Positions 27,568 to 36,334 of a DNA stretch of 64,000 nt are shown here, in pieces (within the stretch, counting starts at the first letter, position 1; each line of letters opens with the position of its first letter). Source of the DNA: Sodalinema lacuna_A (GTDB taxonomy: Bacteria > Cyanobacteriota > Cyanobacteriia > Cyanobacteriales > Geitlerinemataceae); NCBI GenBank assembly GCA_900149785.2, contig FSSI02000025.1, positions 3,628-67,627 of the forward strand, written 5' to 3'. Position numbers and translations under genes: made by a program. The notes under the pieces are model-generated. The model was not told the DNA's origin and ran no database searches. It saw only the letters and a program-made list of their open reading frames with translations.

Positions 27568-28191
27568 GTGCCTAAGAAACTATCGACAGAGCTTGAGGGC
27601 TATTTTTTTGCCGAAGATCGCTGCGATCGCGTCAGTTTGACCGATATGGTGGCGATCGCCGGGGAACGGGCCTTCGGCTTCCTATTAGTACTATTATCCA
27701 TTCCTTCGGCGTTACCCATTCCCGCGCCCGGCTATTCGATTCCGTTTGGAATTGTCATTTTTTGGCTTTCGGCTCAGTTGGCTTTAGGACGAAAACGACC
27801 CTATTTGCTGAAACGATGGCTGGCTAAAGATGTTGCCCTAGAGACGGTTCGGGGAATCTTGCACAAAGGACTTCCCTGGCTACGACGGCTTGAAGTTCTC
27901 TCTCGTCCCCGCCTGAGTTTCATCTGTACCCAGTTGTGGGGACGAGTGCTGATTGGCATTGCGCTGTGTTTGATGGCAATCTCAATGATGATCCCCATCC
28001 CACTCACCAATACCCTGCCGGCGATTGGTGTGTTTGTCACCGGCTTGGGACTATTTGGAGATGACGGTGTCGTCACCCTAGGGGGATTAACGATTTGCTT
28101 GATGGGATTGATCCTAACCACCTCAATTTTGATCTTTGGCTATGAGGCGGTGTCTGTGGTGATTGAGATGATTAAGACCACCATTCGGTGA
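27568..28191 (+). CDS. ExoD-family membrane protein
   Basis: 207 residues from GTG 27568 (MPKKLSTELEGYFF); upstream in-frame codons come from the heptamer array and are rejected. The family motif GERAFGFLLVLLSIPSALP is followed by several membrane helices (IPFGIVIFWLSAQLALG, LIGIALCLMAISMMIPIP, LGGLTICLMGLILTTSIL). ExoD was first described in Rhizobium as affecting exopolysaccharide production. Its molecular function is not established and the family is common in cyanobacteria. Confidence 0.85.
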   Translation: MPKKLSTELEGYFFAEDRCDRVSLTDMVAIAGERAFGFLLVLLSIPSALPIPAPGYSIPFGIVIFWLSAQLALGRKRPYLLKRWLAKDVALETVRGILHKGLPWLRRLEVLSRPRLSFICTQLWGRVLIGIALCLMAISMMIPIPLTNTLPAIGVFVTGLGLFGDDGVVTLGGLTICLMGLILTTSILIFGYEAVSVVIEMIKTTIR

Positions 28192-28269
28192 GAACCGGGG
28201 CCATGACGGCCCAATCCCAGCCGTATTGCCGGTGTTAATCCTGGCGTTATTCTGACCTTAATTCTGGCC

Positions 28270-28779
28270 TTATTCGATAAACAAAGCCCGTGAGGTGATA
28301 TCCTCTCGATTTAAGGGCTGCTCAGAGCGAGGTTCAGTTTCTGGGGGAACTAAGGTTCCGAAGTCCTCGCTGACGGGTGCAGGGGTGTGGGCAAATTGTT
28401 GGTTATTGAGTCCAACATGAGGCGAGAGTCCTGAGACGGCGGCCACGAACATCGCGGCGATCGCCGTTCCACCCCAAGCCAGTCGTCGTTGTCGCTGTTG
28501 CCGCATCCGAGCAAACACTTTAGCGGTGGTTTCCTCCGCCGACACTGGATTGTCAGCCACAGGCATCAATTGTACGCCTGAACTGATACAGGATAACTGT
28601 TGATAAATCTGCCGCGCTTCGGAATCACAGGCTAGCAAACGCTCTGCCTGTTTTCGTTCTTCTGGGGTGACTTCTCCATCGAGATAGCAACTGAGCAAAA
28701 CAAACAAATCTTCTGTTCGTTCAGCATCGTGAGCTTCGGGGGAGCCTCCAAATTGGTCGTCGAAATGGTTGAGGGTCAT
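28270..28779 (-). CDS. Probable anti-sigma factor for SigG
   Basis: 169 residues from ATG 28779 (MTLNHFDDQF); five further upstream codons are possible. The N-terminal half has the helical anti-sigma arrangement LFVLLSCYLDGEVTPEERKQ AERLL (two segments), typical of ECF-sigma binding domains, without a complete HxxxCxxC zinc motif. A single membrane helix (GGTAIAAMFVAAVSGL) lies at ~108-125, with a short external tail. It lies downstream of the ECF sigma gene on the same strand, the usual order for sigma/anti-sigma pairs such as cyanobacterial SigG with its regulator. The function is inferred from layout and context. Confidence 0.8.
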   Translation of the reverse strand: MTLNHFDDQFGGSPEAHDAERTEDLFVLLSCYLDGEVTPEERKQAERLLACDSEARQIYQQLSCISSGVQLMPVADNPVSAEETTAKVFARMRQQRQRRLAWGGTAIAAMFVAAVSGLSPHVGLNNQQFAHTPAPVSEDFGTLVPPETEPRSEQPLNREDITSRALFIE

Positions 28780-29035
28780 GATGCAATTCACCACCTAGCT
28801 GTTCAAAGGTAACAGCGACGTATTTTAGGGTACAATCCGCCACTTCCGTAGTTCTACTGAAGTTCTACTGACGTTTGACTAACGTTTGACTAACAACAGC
28901 TAACTGCCTGTAATCGATTAAAGTTGGTCAAGGGTTAGGGATGATGTAAGCCCTAATGGTCCTGGGACAGACAGTATGAATACGGTTCATACTGGGCTTG
29001 ACGTATAACCCTGGGTCTAAAGTTCCTGATTCGGC

Positions 29036-29701
29036 TTAACTGTCGATGTAGTTCTTTAATTCCGATTGTAAACGATGGCGAGCGCGAGCAATACGGGACT
29101 TGACGGTTCCGAGGGAGACGCCTGTAATTTCGGCAATCTCTTCATAGGCCATCCCTTCGATTTCTCGCAACACAATCGTGGTGCGGAAGGCTTCAGGGAG
29201 GTCGGCGATCGCCAGCCGCAGTTTACTATAAAACTCATCAGTGGCTAGGGCATCATCGGGGCCGGGTTCATCGGCGGCAATTTCCCACTCTCGTTCCCCA
29301 TCATGGGTTCTGAAGGTGGCATCGAGAGAGAGGGGAGGACGAACCCGCTTGCGTTTGCGCAGTTCATCGTAAAACAGGTTGGTCGTAATACGACTGAGCC
29401 AACCTTTGAACTTCACGGGATCTTGGAGTCGGCGGACATTGCGATAAACGCGAATCCAAACCTCTTGTGCTAAATCAGAACGATCTTGCCAATCGGGAGC
29501 TAGATGATAAAGAACCTTATCAACGTAGGATTGATAGCGACGTAATAGCTCAGCGAACGCGGCCCGATCTGGGCGAGCGCCAAGCTGGCAACGACGAACT
29601 AAGTCTAAATTTGAAAGCTGAGCCGGAGGAACCACGGGTGTTTGGGGAATGGTCGCCTCAACCGCAGACCAAGATAATGAAATAGAATGTGTCATGGGCA
29701 T
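29036..29701 (-). CDS. sigG: ECF (group 3) RNA polymerase sigma factor, SigG type
   Basis: 221 residues. Region 2 (FAELLRRYQSYVDKVLYHL, DLAQEVWIRVYRNVRRL, FKGWLSRITTNLFYDELRK) and region 4 (LPEAFRTTIVLREIEGMAY, EEIAEITGVSLGTVKSRIAR) are complete and there is no sigma-1.1 or region 3. The N-terminal extension of ~30 residues and overall sequence match the cyanobacterial SigG group, involved in envelope or stress responses. A 256-base spacer separates it from the anti-sigma gene. ATG 29701 or 29695 could be the start. Confidence 0.9.
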   Translation of the reverse strand: MPMTHSISLSWSAVEATIPQTPVVPPAQLSNLDLVRRCQLGARPDRAAFAELLRRYQSYVDKVLYHLAPDWQDRSDLAQEVWIRVYRNVRRLQDPVKFKGWLSRITTNLFYDELRKRKRVRPPLSLDATFRTHDGEREWEIAADEPGPDDALATDEFYSKLRLAIADLPEAFRTTIVLREIEGMAYEEIAEITGVSLGTVKSRIARARHRLQSELKNYIDS

Positions 29702-29943
29702 ATCGGGGCGATCTCGAATCTACCTATTACTGGGAAGACGTTGCACTTATGCTAAGAGTTCCCGGATGCTCGCCCCTAGCCTGTGGTTAGGTTGATGAAC
29801 TGTCACGGATTTGTCTCCCATCTTAGGCGATCGCGTCGCGGGTCTCTCAGCTAAGAAACGCCGATTTGCCCTTCATCTGTTACCGCCACTTGGCCGCCGC
29901 TTGGCCGCCTCTGTGACCCTCCCTGTTTTAACCTCATCTGATC

Positions 29944-32178
29944 ATGAACAGCATTGTGACATTTTACCGAGACGCAGAACAGATTGATGTTCTCAATGCC
30001 GAGGCGCAGATGCTGTTTGGGTATTCGACGGAAGCGGTACAGGGGCGATCGCTGACTCTATTATTCCCCAACTGGGGCAAGACGGATGACCCCAACCTCG
30101 GACAGCACGCTGATGGTCATCGGTTTTCCTGTCAGGTTGAGGTGCTTCAAGGCGCGGAGATTGGGGTGATTACCTGTGCGCCGGCTGTCCCCGAACCCCG
30201 ACCGGTTCATGATGTGACGCTGTTACAGCGGTTCGTTGAGGACGCTCCTACCGCCATTGCCATGTTCGATCGCCAAATGACCTATCTACGGGTAACCCGT
30301 CGTTGGTTGAGCGAGTTTCATCTGCAACGACAGTCCCTTTTGGGGCGATCGCATTATGAAACCTTCCCCTTATTTGAGCAAGATCCCGAGGCGATGCAAC
30401 GTTGGCAACGTCGTCAACAGTCCTGTTTGGCGGGGAACATTGAAACCGGCGATGATGAACCCGTTTGTCATGCTGACGGGAGTTTAGATTGGTACCGTTG
30501 GGAGATGCGGCCCTGGAAAACCGAGACGGGAGAGATTGGCGGGATTCTCCTGTGGACGGACAACATTACCCACACCAAAACCGTCCGCGATGAACTCTAT
30601 GAAGCCAAGGAAGCGGCTGAGGCGGCCAATCGCTCCAAAAGCACCTTTTTGGCGAATATGAGCCATGAATTGCGTACGCCGCTCAATGCCATTATTGGTT
30701 ACAGCGAAATGCTCAGTGAGGAGGCCCAAGAAGACGGCTATGAGGAGATTGCCTCAGATTTAAGCAAAATTCGCGGTGCGGGGAAACATCTGCTGTCCCT
30801 GATTAACGATATTCTCGATATCTCCAAAATCGAGGCGGGACGCATGGATCTCTATATTGAGGCCTTTGACTTAAATACCCTAATGCTGGAGATTGAGGCC
30901 ACCGCCACGCCACTGATTGAGGAGAAAAATAATCGCTTGATTCTCAATGGGGACGCGGAATTGGGCAATATGTACGCCGATTTAACCAAAGTGCGGCAAG
31001 TGTTGTTTAACCTCATCAGTAACGCCGCTAAGTTTACTGAGGAGGGGGAAATCACCTTCGCGGTGCGACGAGAACAGATCGGCGATCGCCCCTGGATTGC
31101 GTTTGAGGTCAGGGATACGGGGATTGGCATGACGGATGAACAACTCGATAATGTCTTTACGGCCTTTAGCCAAGCCGATGCCTCGACGACTCGGAAATAT
31201 GGCGGAACGGGGCTAGGGTTGGCCATTGCCCGCCATTTCTGTCAGATGATGGGGGGGGATCTTCAGGCCAGCAGTGAACCGGATGTCGGATCGAGTTTTA
31301 TTGTGAATCTGCCCGCTGAACCGATTGATATTCTCGATGATCCCGTCGAAGAGGGCAAGAAACGGGAGAACAGTGGCCGGTCAACTGGGGTCATTTTGGT
31401 GATTGATGATGATCCTGATACGTTGGATTTAATCTCTCGGCGCTTGACAAAAGACGGGTTTTATGTAGAGACCGCCAACAATGGTGAGGAGGGTCTGGCT
31501 AAGGCCCGTCAACTTCATCCCGATGCGATTATTCTCGACATTCTCATGGAAGGGATGAGTGGCTGGAATGTTCTCTCGGAACTCAAGGCTGATCAAACTC
31601 TGGTGGATGTTCCGACGATTGTGGCTACGATTCTCGATGACCGTAATATTGGGTTTACTCTGGGGGCCTCAGACTATCTGGTGAAACCGGTGGATAACCA
31701 GCAACTGACGCGGTTGTTGGAAAAATACCAACGGCGTTCGGGAAACCAATATCCTCCCCGCCGCGATCGCATTTTGGTGGTCGAAGACGATGATATGACA
31801 CGGGAGATGATGCGGCGGACGTTAGAGAAATGTGGCTGTAATGTCGTCGAAGCCAACAATGGACGCGCGGCCCTCGATGCGGTGGCGGCTGAGGTTCCCC
31901 AGTTGGTGCTGTTGGATCTGATGATGCCGGAAATGGACGGGTTTGGCTTCTTGGCTAAATTCCGGGAAAATCCTCAATGGCGAGGAGTTCCCGTGGTGGT
32001 GGTGACGGCGATGGAGTTGACGGCCAGCGATCGCCAACGACTTGATGGCTGTGTGGTTCATATCCTCGAAAAAGGAACCGCCACTCGCGAGGAACTGTTG
32101 TATGAGGTGCGGGAGCGCTTGTTGTCTAGTCTCAACATGTCCTCCACAGAATCGTCACGACAATGGGAGAATGAATGA
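29944..32178 (+). CDS. Hybrid histidine kinase with two receiver domains
   Basis: 744 residues, soluble. A PAS-like domain (~1-75) and a second PAS (~95-210) are followed by HisKA (FLANMSHELRTPLNAIIGYS, acceptor His241), HATPase (VLFNLISNAAKF, GGTGLGLAIA) and two receiver domains: REC1 (~480-600, acceptor Asp532 in LDILMEGMSG) and REC2 (~612-730, acceptor Asp658 in LLDLMMPEMDG). There is no HPt domain, so phosphotransfer from the receivers would need an external HPt protein, or they may regulate the kinase. It is first in a same-strand signalling cluster with a response regulator, another kinase and a cyclase. Confidence 0.92.
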   Translation: MNSIVTFYRDAEQIDVLNAEAQMLFGYSTEAVQGRSLTLLFPNWGKTDDPNLGQHADGHRFSCQVEVLQGAEIGVITCAPAVPEPRPVHDVTLLQRFVEDAPTAIAMFDRQMTYLRVTRRWLSEFHLQRQSLLGRSHYETFPLFEQDPEAMQRWQRRQQSCLAGNIETGDDEPVCHADGSLDWYRWEMRPWKTETGEIGGILLWTDNITHTKTVRDELYEAKEAAEAANRSKSTFLANMSHELRTPLNAIIGYSEMLSEEAQEDGYEEIASDLSKIRGAGKHLLSLINDILDISKIEAGRMDLYIEAFDLNTLMLEIEATATPLIEEKNNRLILNGDAELGNMYADLTKVRQVLFNLISNAAKFTEEGEITFAVRREQIGDRPWIAFEVRDTGIGMTDEQLDNVFTAFSQADASTTRKYGGTGLGLAIARHFCQMMGGDLQASSEPDVGSSFIVNLPAEPIDILDDPVEEGKKRENSGRSTGVILVIDDDPDTLDLISRRLTKDGFYVETANNGEEGLAKARQLHPDAIILDILMEGMSGWNVLSELKADQTLVDVPTIVATILDDRNIGFTLGASDYLVKPVDNQQLTRLLEKYQRRSGNQYPPRRDRILVVEDDDMTREMMRRTLEKCGCNVVEANNGRAALDAVAAEVPQLVLLDLMMPEMDGFGFLAKFRENPQWRGVPVVVVTAMELTASDRQRLDGCVVHILEKGTATREELLYEVRERLLSSLNMSSTESSRQWENE

Positions 32179-32318
32179 GCTGTATTGAGAGAATCACCAC
32201 CGTACACCTGAAATCCGTCTAATGAAATCCGTCTAATGAAATCGGTCCAGGCTGTGGGTCGTTCTTGACTCAAGGAATGAGATCGCCGCTGGAGACTTGC
32301 CGATGATGGTTAAAATCT

Positions 32319-32693
32319 ATGGCTAAAATTTTACTGGTTGAAGATAACGAAATGAATCGGGATATGCTGTCGCGGCGTCTCAGACGTAAGGGCCATGAGG
32401 TGGTTGTGGCCACCGATGGCGCGGAGGGGGTTGATCTGTCTGTCCGTGAAACCCCTGATCTGATTTTGATGGATATGGGGTTACCGGTGATGGATGGTTG
32501 GGAGGCGACTCGGACGATCAAAGCGGCGGCGAAAACCCAGCAGATCCCGATTATTGCCTTGACGGCTCATGCGATCGCCGGCGATCGTGAAAAATGTCTC
32601 GCGGCTGGCTGTGATGACTATGATACGAAACCGGTGGAGTTTCCCCGTTTACTGGCAAAAATCGAAAGCCTGTTGTCGTCTCCGTCATCTTAA
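32319..32693 (+). CDS. Single-domain (CheY-like) response regulator
   Basis: 124 residues consisting only of a receiver domain: acidic pocket LLVEDNE near the N-terminus, acceptor Asp52 in LILMDMGLPVMDG, then IIALTAHAIAGD (Thr/Ala switch region) and the conserved Lys in YDTKPVEF. It lacks any output domain, so it probably relays phosphate or acts by protein contact with neighbouring kinases. It lies between two kinase genes of the same cluster, the next start being 80 bases downstream. Confidence 0.93.
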   Translation: MAKILLVEDNEMNRDMLSRRLRRKGHEVVVATDGAEGVDLSVRETPDLILMDMGLPVMDGWEATRTIKAAAKTQQIPIIALTAHAIAGDREKCLAAGCDDYDTKPVEFPRLLAKIESLLSSPSS

Positions 32694-32707
32694 GTCGATT
32701 GCTCCGT

Positions 32708-32743
32708 TGTGTAAGCCGCTGTGTAAGCCGCTGTGTAAGCCGC
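32708..32743. repeat. Three tandem copies of a 12-bp unit
   Basis: TGTGTAAGCCGC repeats three times exactly between the response-regulator stop and the next kinase start. The downstream reading frame runs through it as a CKPL triplet, but it lies upstream of the chosen ATG. Confidence 0.85.
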
Positions 32744-32772
32744 TGTTATTCTGCCAAGGTTTGTTTTTTACC

Positions 32773-35079
32773 ATGATTGATGATGCCAATTCTCAACGCC
32801 TGACGCGGCTGACTCAACTGGGGATTGTTGCTGGTTTTGGGTTTGTGGCGATCGCCTGGTTTTTGGATCTCTGGGCCAATCCCAGTTCCCAGGGACTCTC
32901 GCTGTTGCAACGCCATTTTCAGAACCCCGTCTTGTGGCTGGTTGATACGATACCGCTCCTGAGTGGACTGGTGGCCCGTCGCTTTGGCCAACAAATTGCT
33001 CGCCGAGATTTAGAACAACAGCAACAACGCCAAACCTTGAAAAACCAAAGTCGGGCCTTGGTGGATTTGGCTCGTAATCAACAGTTTGAAACCGGTAGCA
33101 TTTCGGCCACTCTGAAAGGGATTGCTCAGACGGCGGCCCAAATTCTCAATGTGGCTCGGGTGAGTTTGTGGCAGTTCGATGGCGATCGCCTGGTGTGTTT
33201 GGAGGTCTATTGTCGTCAAACGGACAGTCATCGTAAAGGAACGAGTTTGGCGATTCGTGAGATTCCCAATTATACCCGCGCCCTGGAGAGCGATCGCTGT
33301 CTCGCCATCTCGGATGTTAACGCAGACCCCCGTAGTCAAGCCCTGGCGGCTGCTTATTTCACCCCTAACCAAGTTGTAGCCGTTCTCTGCGCTCCCGTGC
33401 GTTTAGGGCGCAAAATGGTGGGGGTGGTGTGTTGTGAACAGGCCCATAGTCCTCGACGGTGGACGGTGGAGGAACGGACGTTTGTGGCTTCGATTGGGGA
33501 CTTTGTGGCCTTGGCTCTGCAAACGGGCGATCGCACCTCCGCTGAAGTGGCTCGCTGGGAAAGTGAAGAACGGTTCCGCTGGCTCTCGGAGGCTACCTTT
33601 GAGGGTATTATCATTCATGCTGATGATGCCATTCTCGATACGAACCAGGCTCTGGGAACCCTATTTGGCTATTCGGATACAGAACTGCTGGCGATGAACC
33701 CGCTGCAACTGTTCGCCCCTGACTGTCGGGCCGCGGCCCGAGAGCCGCTGCGATCGGGGTCGGAGAAAACCTCGGAATTGACGGGACTGCGGCGAGATGG
33801 CAGTCTCTTTTCGGTAGAGATTCAAGGACGCTCTCTTCCCTATTACGGTAATAAAGTGCGGGTGACGGCGGTGCGGGATATCAGTGAACGCAAAGCCGCT
33901 GAAGTGGCTCTACGGCAGAGTGAAGCTCGTTATCGAGCTATTTCTGAACTGGCGTCGGACTATATCTATGCTGCTGAAGTTAGTACCGAGGGGGTTCTGA
34001 TGGTGCAATGGGCCACCCAGGCCTTTGAGGAGATTACGGGGTACAGCATCAAAGACATCCAAGAGCTGGGAGGATGGTCTGAGATCATTTACCCCGAGGA
34101 TCGACCCCAAGCCCGTCGGGTTCCGAGCAATAATAGTCAGGATTGGGATGGAATGCGGGAATATCGTATTGTGGCTCGCAGCGGCGAGATTCGTTGGTTG
34201 CGCGATTATGCTCGTCCTGATGGTGATGAACTGGGGAATGGTTCGCTGGGAGAGACTCCGTTACGCTTACTCGGTGCGGTGAAGGATATTACTCTGGCGA
34301 AACAGGCTGAGGAAGAACTGTATCGAGCGAAAGAGGCGGCGGAAGCGGCGAACCGCTCCAAAAGTGCTTTTTTGGCCAATATGAGCCATGAATTGCGGAC
34401 TCCCCTTAATGCCATTATTGGCTATAGCGAAATTTTGCAGGAGGAAGCTGCTGAGGAGGGGAATGAGGAGGCCGTCGAAGATGTGCAGAAGATTCGCACG
34501 GCGGGAAATTATCTGTTGGCGTTGATTAACGATATCCTCGATATCTCGAAGATTGAAGCGGGGAAAATGGAGCTTTATCTCGAATCCTTTGATGTCGGGA
34601 TGTTACTTGAGGAAGTTTGTGTGACGGTGGAGCCGTTGGTGGCGAAGAATCAGAATACCCTGACGATTGAGGGGGATGCTGAGTTGGGACAAATGCAGGC
34701 GGATTTGACGAAGGTGCGACAGGTTCTCTTGAATTTGCTCAGTAATGCGGCCAAGTTCACTGAGGCGGGACAGATTACCCTGGAGGTGACACGACAGGCG
34801 CAGACGATTCGCTTTCGGGTGGTGGATACGGGAATTGGGATGAGTGAGGAGCAAGTTCGTCAGTTGTTTGAACCCTTTACTCAGGGGGATGTCTCGACGA
34901 CGCGCCAATATGGCGGGACGGGATTGGGGTTAACGATTAGTCGCCGCTACTGCCAGATGATGGGTGGGGAGATTACAGTAGAGAGTGAATTGAATCATGG
35001 TTCGACCTTTTTGGTTGAGTTACCCTTGATGGTTAATCGCTTGGCGATCGCCCTGAAGTCTTCGGACTCCTCCGATTGA
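32773..35079 (+). CDS. GAF/PAS sensor histidine kinase
   Basis: 768 residues from ATG 32773 (MIDDANSQRLTRLTQLG); a longer in-frame extension would overlap the response regulator and the 12-bp repeats. Two hydrophobic stretches lie near the N-terminus (LGIVAGFGFVAIAWFLDL and PVLWLVDTIPLLSGLVA), followed by a GAF domain (~100-250, AQILNVARVSLWQFDGDRL), PAS domains (~265-380 and ~385-510), HisKA (FLANMSHELRTPLNAIIGYS, acceptor His539) and HATPase (VLLNLLSNAAKF, GGTGLGLTIS). The core is nearly a copy of that in the hybrid kinase upstream, indicating duplication within the cluster. It lacks a receiver, so the single-domain regulator or the cyclase receiver are plausible partners. Confidence 0.9.
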   Translation: MIDDANSQRLTRLTQLGIVAGFGFVAIAWFLDLWANPSSQGLSLLQRHFQNPVLWLVDTIPLLSGLVARRFGQQIARRDLEQQQQRQTLKNQSRALVDLARNQQFETGSISATLKGIAQTAAQILNVARVSLWQFDGDRLVCLEVYCRQTDSHRKGTSLAIREIPNYTRALESDRCLAISDVNADPRSQALAAAYFTPNQVVAVLCAPVRLGRKMVGVVCCEQAHSPRRWTVEERTFVASIGDFVALALQTGDRTSAEVARWESEERFRWLSEATFEGIIIHADDAILDTNQALGTLFGYSDTELLAMNPLQLFAPDCRAAAREPLRSGSEKTSELTGLRRDGSLFSVEIQGRSLPYYGNKVRVTAVRDISERKAAEVALRQSEARYRAISELASDYIYAAEVSTEGVLMVQWATQAFEEITGYSIKDIQELGGWSEIIYPEDRPQARRVPSNNSQDWDGMREYRIVARSGEIRWLRDYARPDGDELGNGSLGETPLRLLGAVKDITLAKQAEEELYRAKEAAEAANRSKSAFLANMSHELRTPLNAIIGYSEILQEEAAEEGNEEAVEDVQKIRTAGNYLLALINDILDISKIEAGKMELYLESFDVGMLLEEVCVTVEPLVAKNQNTLTIEGDAELGQMQADLTKVRQVLLNLLSNAAKFTEAGQITLEVTRQAQTIRFRVVDTGIGMSEEQVRQLFEPFTQGDVSTTRQYGGTGLGLTISRRYCQMMGGEITVESELNHGSTFLVELPLMVNRLAIALKSSDSSD

Positions 35080-35263
35080 GGCTGGCGGCATCGGCTAAAC
35101 TGGGATAACGGTTCGCGATGGGCGATCGCCTCACGTTTCCGAGTGTTAACTGAGTGTTAACTGGGGGCTGACTGGGAGGTTGTCTGGAGTCTTGGTTCAA
35201 TTCTGGGTTCAATTCTGAGCTCAATTTTTGGCTCGATTTTTTGCTGACTAGAGGAGTTCGTTC

Positions 35264-36334
35264 ATGACATCGCCGGAAACTGCTAGAGTCTTAGTTGTTG
35301 ATGATAATGAGGCTAACCGAGATTTACTTAGACGACGGTTAAAACGCCAAGGTTATGAGGCGATGGTGGCAGAAGATGGCTTTCGCGCTCTGGAGTTGAT
35401 GGCGGAACATCCGTTTGATTTGGTGTTACTCGATATCATGATGCCGGGGATGAATGGCTATCAAGTCCTCGAAAAAATTAAAGCAGATCCGGAACTGCGA
35501 GATATTCCGGTCTTAGTAATTTCAGCCCTTGACGACATTGAAAGTGTTGTAAAATGTATTGAATTAGGGGCAGAGGACTATTTACCCAAACCCTTTAATC
35601 CGATTTTGCTAAAAGCGAGATTGGGGGCGTGCCTGGAAAAAAAGCGCCTAAGAGACCAAGAAAAGGCGTACCTCGAAAAACTCACGATTGAGCAAACAAA
35701 ATCAGAAAAGCTATTACTGAGTATTTTGCCGAAGCCGATCGCAGAACGACTCAAGCAAAATCCCAGAACCATCGCCGATAGTTTTGATGATGTTAGTGTG
35801 TTGTTTGCTGATATTGTTGGGTTTACGAAGTTATGGTCGCGGATTTCTCCGACGGAGTTAGTGGAATTACTCAATGAGATTTTTTCGGGGTTTGATAAGT
35901 TGGCGGAGAAAAATGGCTTAGAAAAAATAAAAACCATTGGTGATGCCTATATGGTGGTGGGAGGCTTGCCGATTCCTCGGCCGGATCATGCCGAGGCGAT
36001 CGCCCAGATGGCGTTAGATATGCAAACCCGTATGGCCCAGTTTAATCGCGGGGATCATGAACCCTTTAGTATTCGCATTGGCATTAACACGGGTCCGGTG
36101 GTGGCGGGAGTGATTGGCACGAATAAGTTTATTTATGATCTTTGGGGCGATACGGTCAATACTGCCAGCCGTATGGAGTCTCATGGTATTGCCAATACGA
36201 TTCAAGTCACTGAAGCCACCTATGAACGTTTAAAAGATTGCTTTAATTTTGAACGTCGAGGGGTGATTGATGTCAAAGGAAAAGGTAGAATGACAACGTA
36301 TTTACTCCTCGATCGCCGCAGTCAATGCCCATAA
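35264..36334 (+). CDS. Response regulator-adenylate cyclase (class III)
   Basis: 356 residues. A receiver domain (~5-120; Asp57 in LVLLDIMMPGMNG) is joined by a coiled linker to a class III cyclase domain (~170-350). Metal-binding Asp183 (LFADIVGFT) and Asp227 (KTIGDAYM) are present. The purine-specifying pair is Lys223 and Asp292 (YDLWGD), as in adenylate rather than guanylate cyclases, and transition-state Asn299 and Arg303 (TVNTASRM) are kept. It is therefore predicted to make cAMP under phosphorelay control. Neighbouring kinases upstream are the likely phosphodonors. The stop codon directly precedes the start of the next gene. Confidence 0.93.
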   Translation: MTSPETARVLVVDDNEANRDLLRRRLKRQGYEAMVAEDGFRALELMAEHPFDLVLLDIMMPGMNGYQVLEKIKADPELRDIPVLVISALDDIESVVKCIELGAEDYLPKPFNPILLKARLGACLEKKRLRDQEKAYLEKLTIEQTKSEKLLLSILPKPIAERLKQNPRTIADSFDDVSVLFADIVGFTKLWSRISPTELVELLNEIFSGFDKLAEKNGLEKIKTIGDAYMVVGGLPIPRPDHAEAIAQMALDMQTRMAQFNRGDHEPFSIRIGINTGPVVAGVIGTNKFIYDLWGDTVNTASRMESHGIANTIQVTEATYERLKDCFNFERRGVIDVKGKGRMTTYLLLDRRSQCP

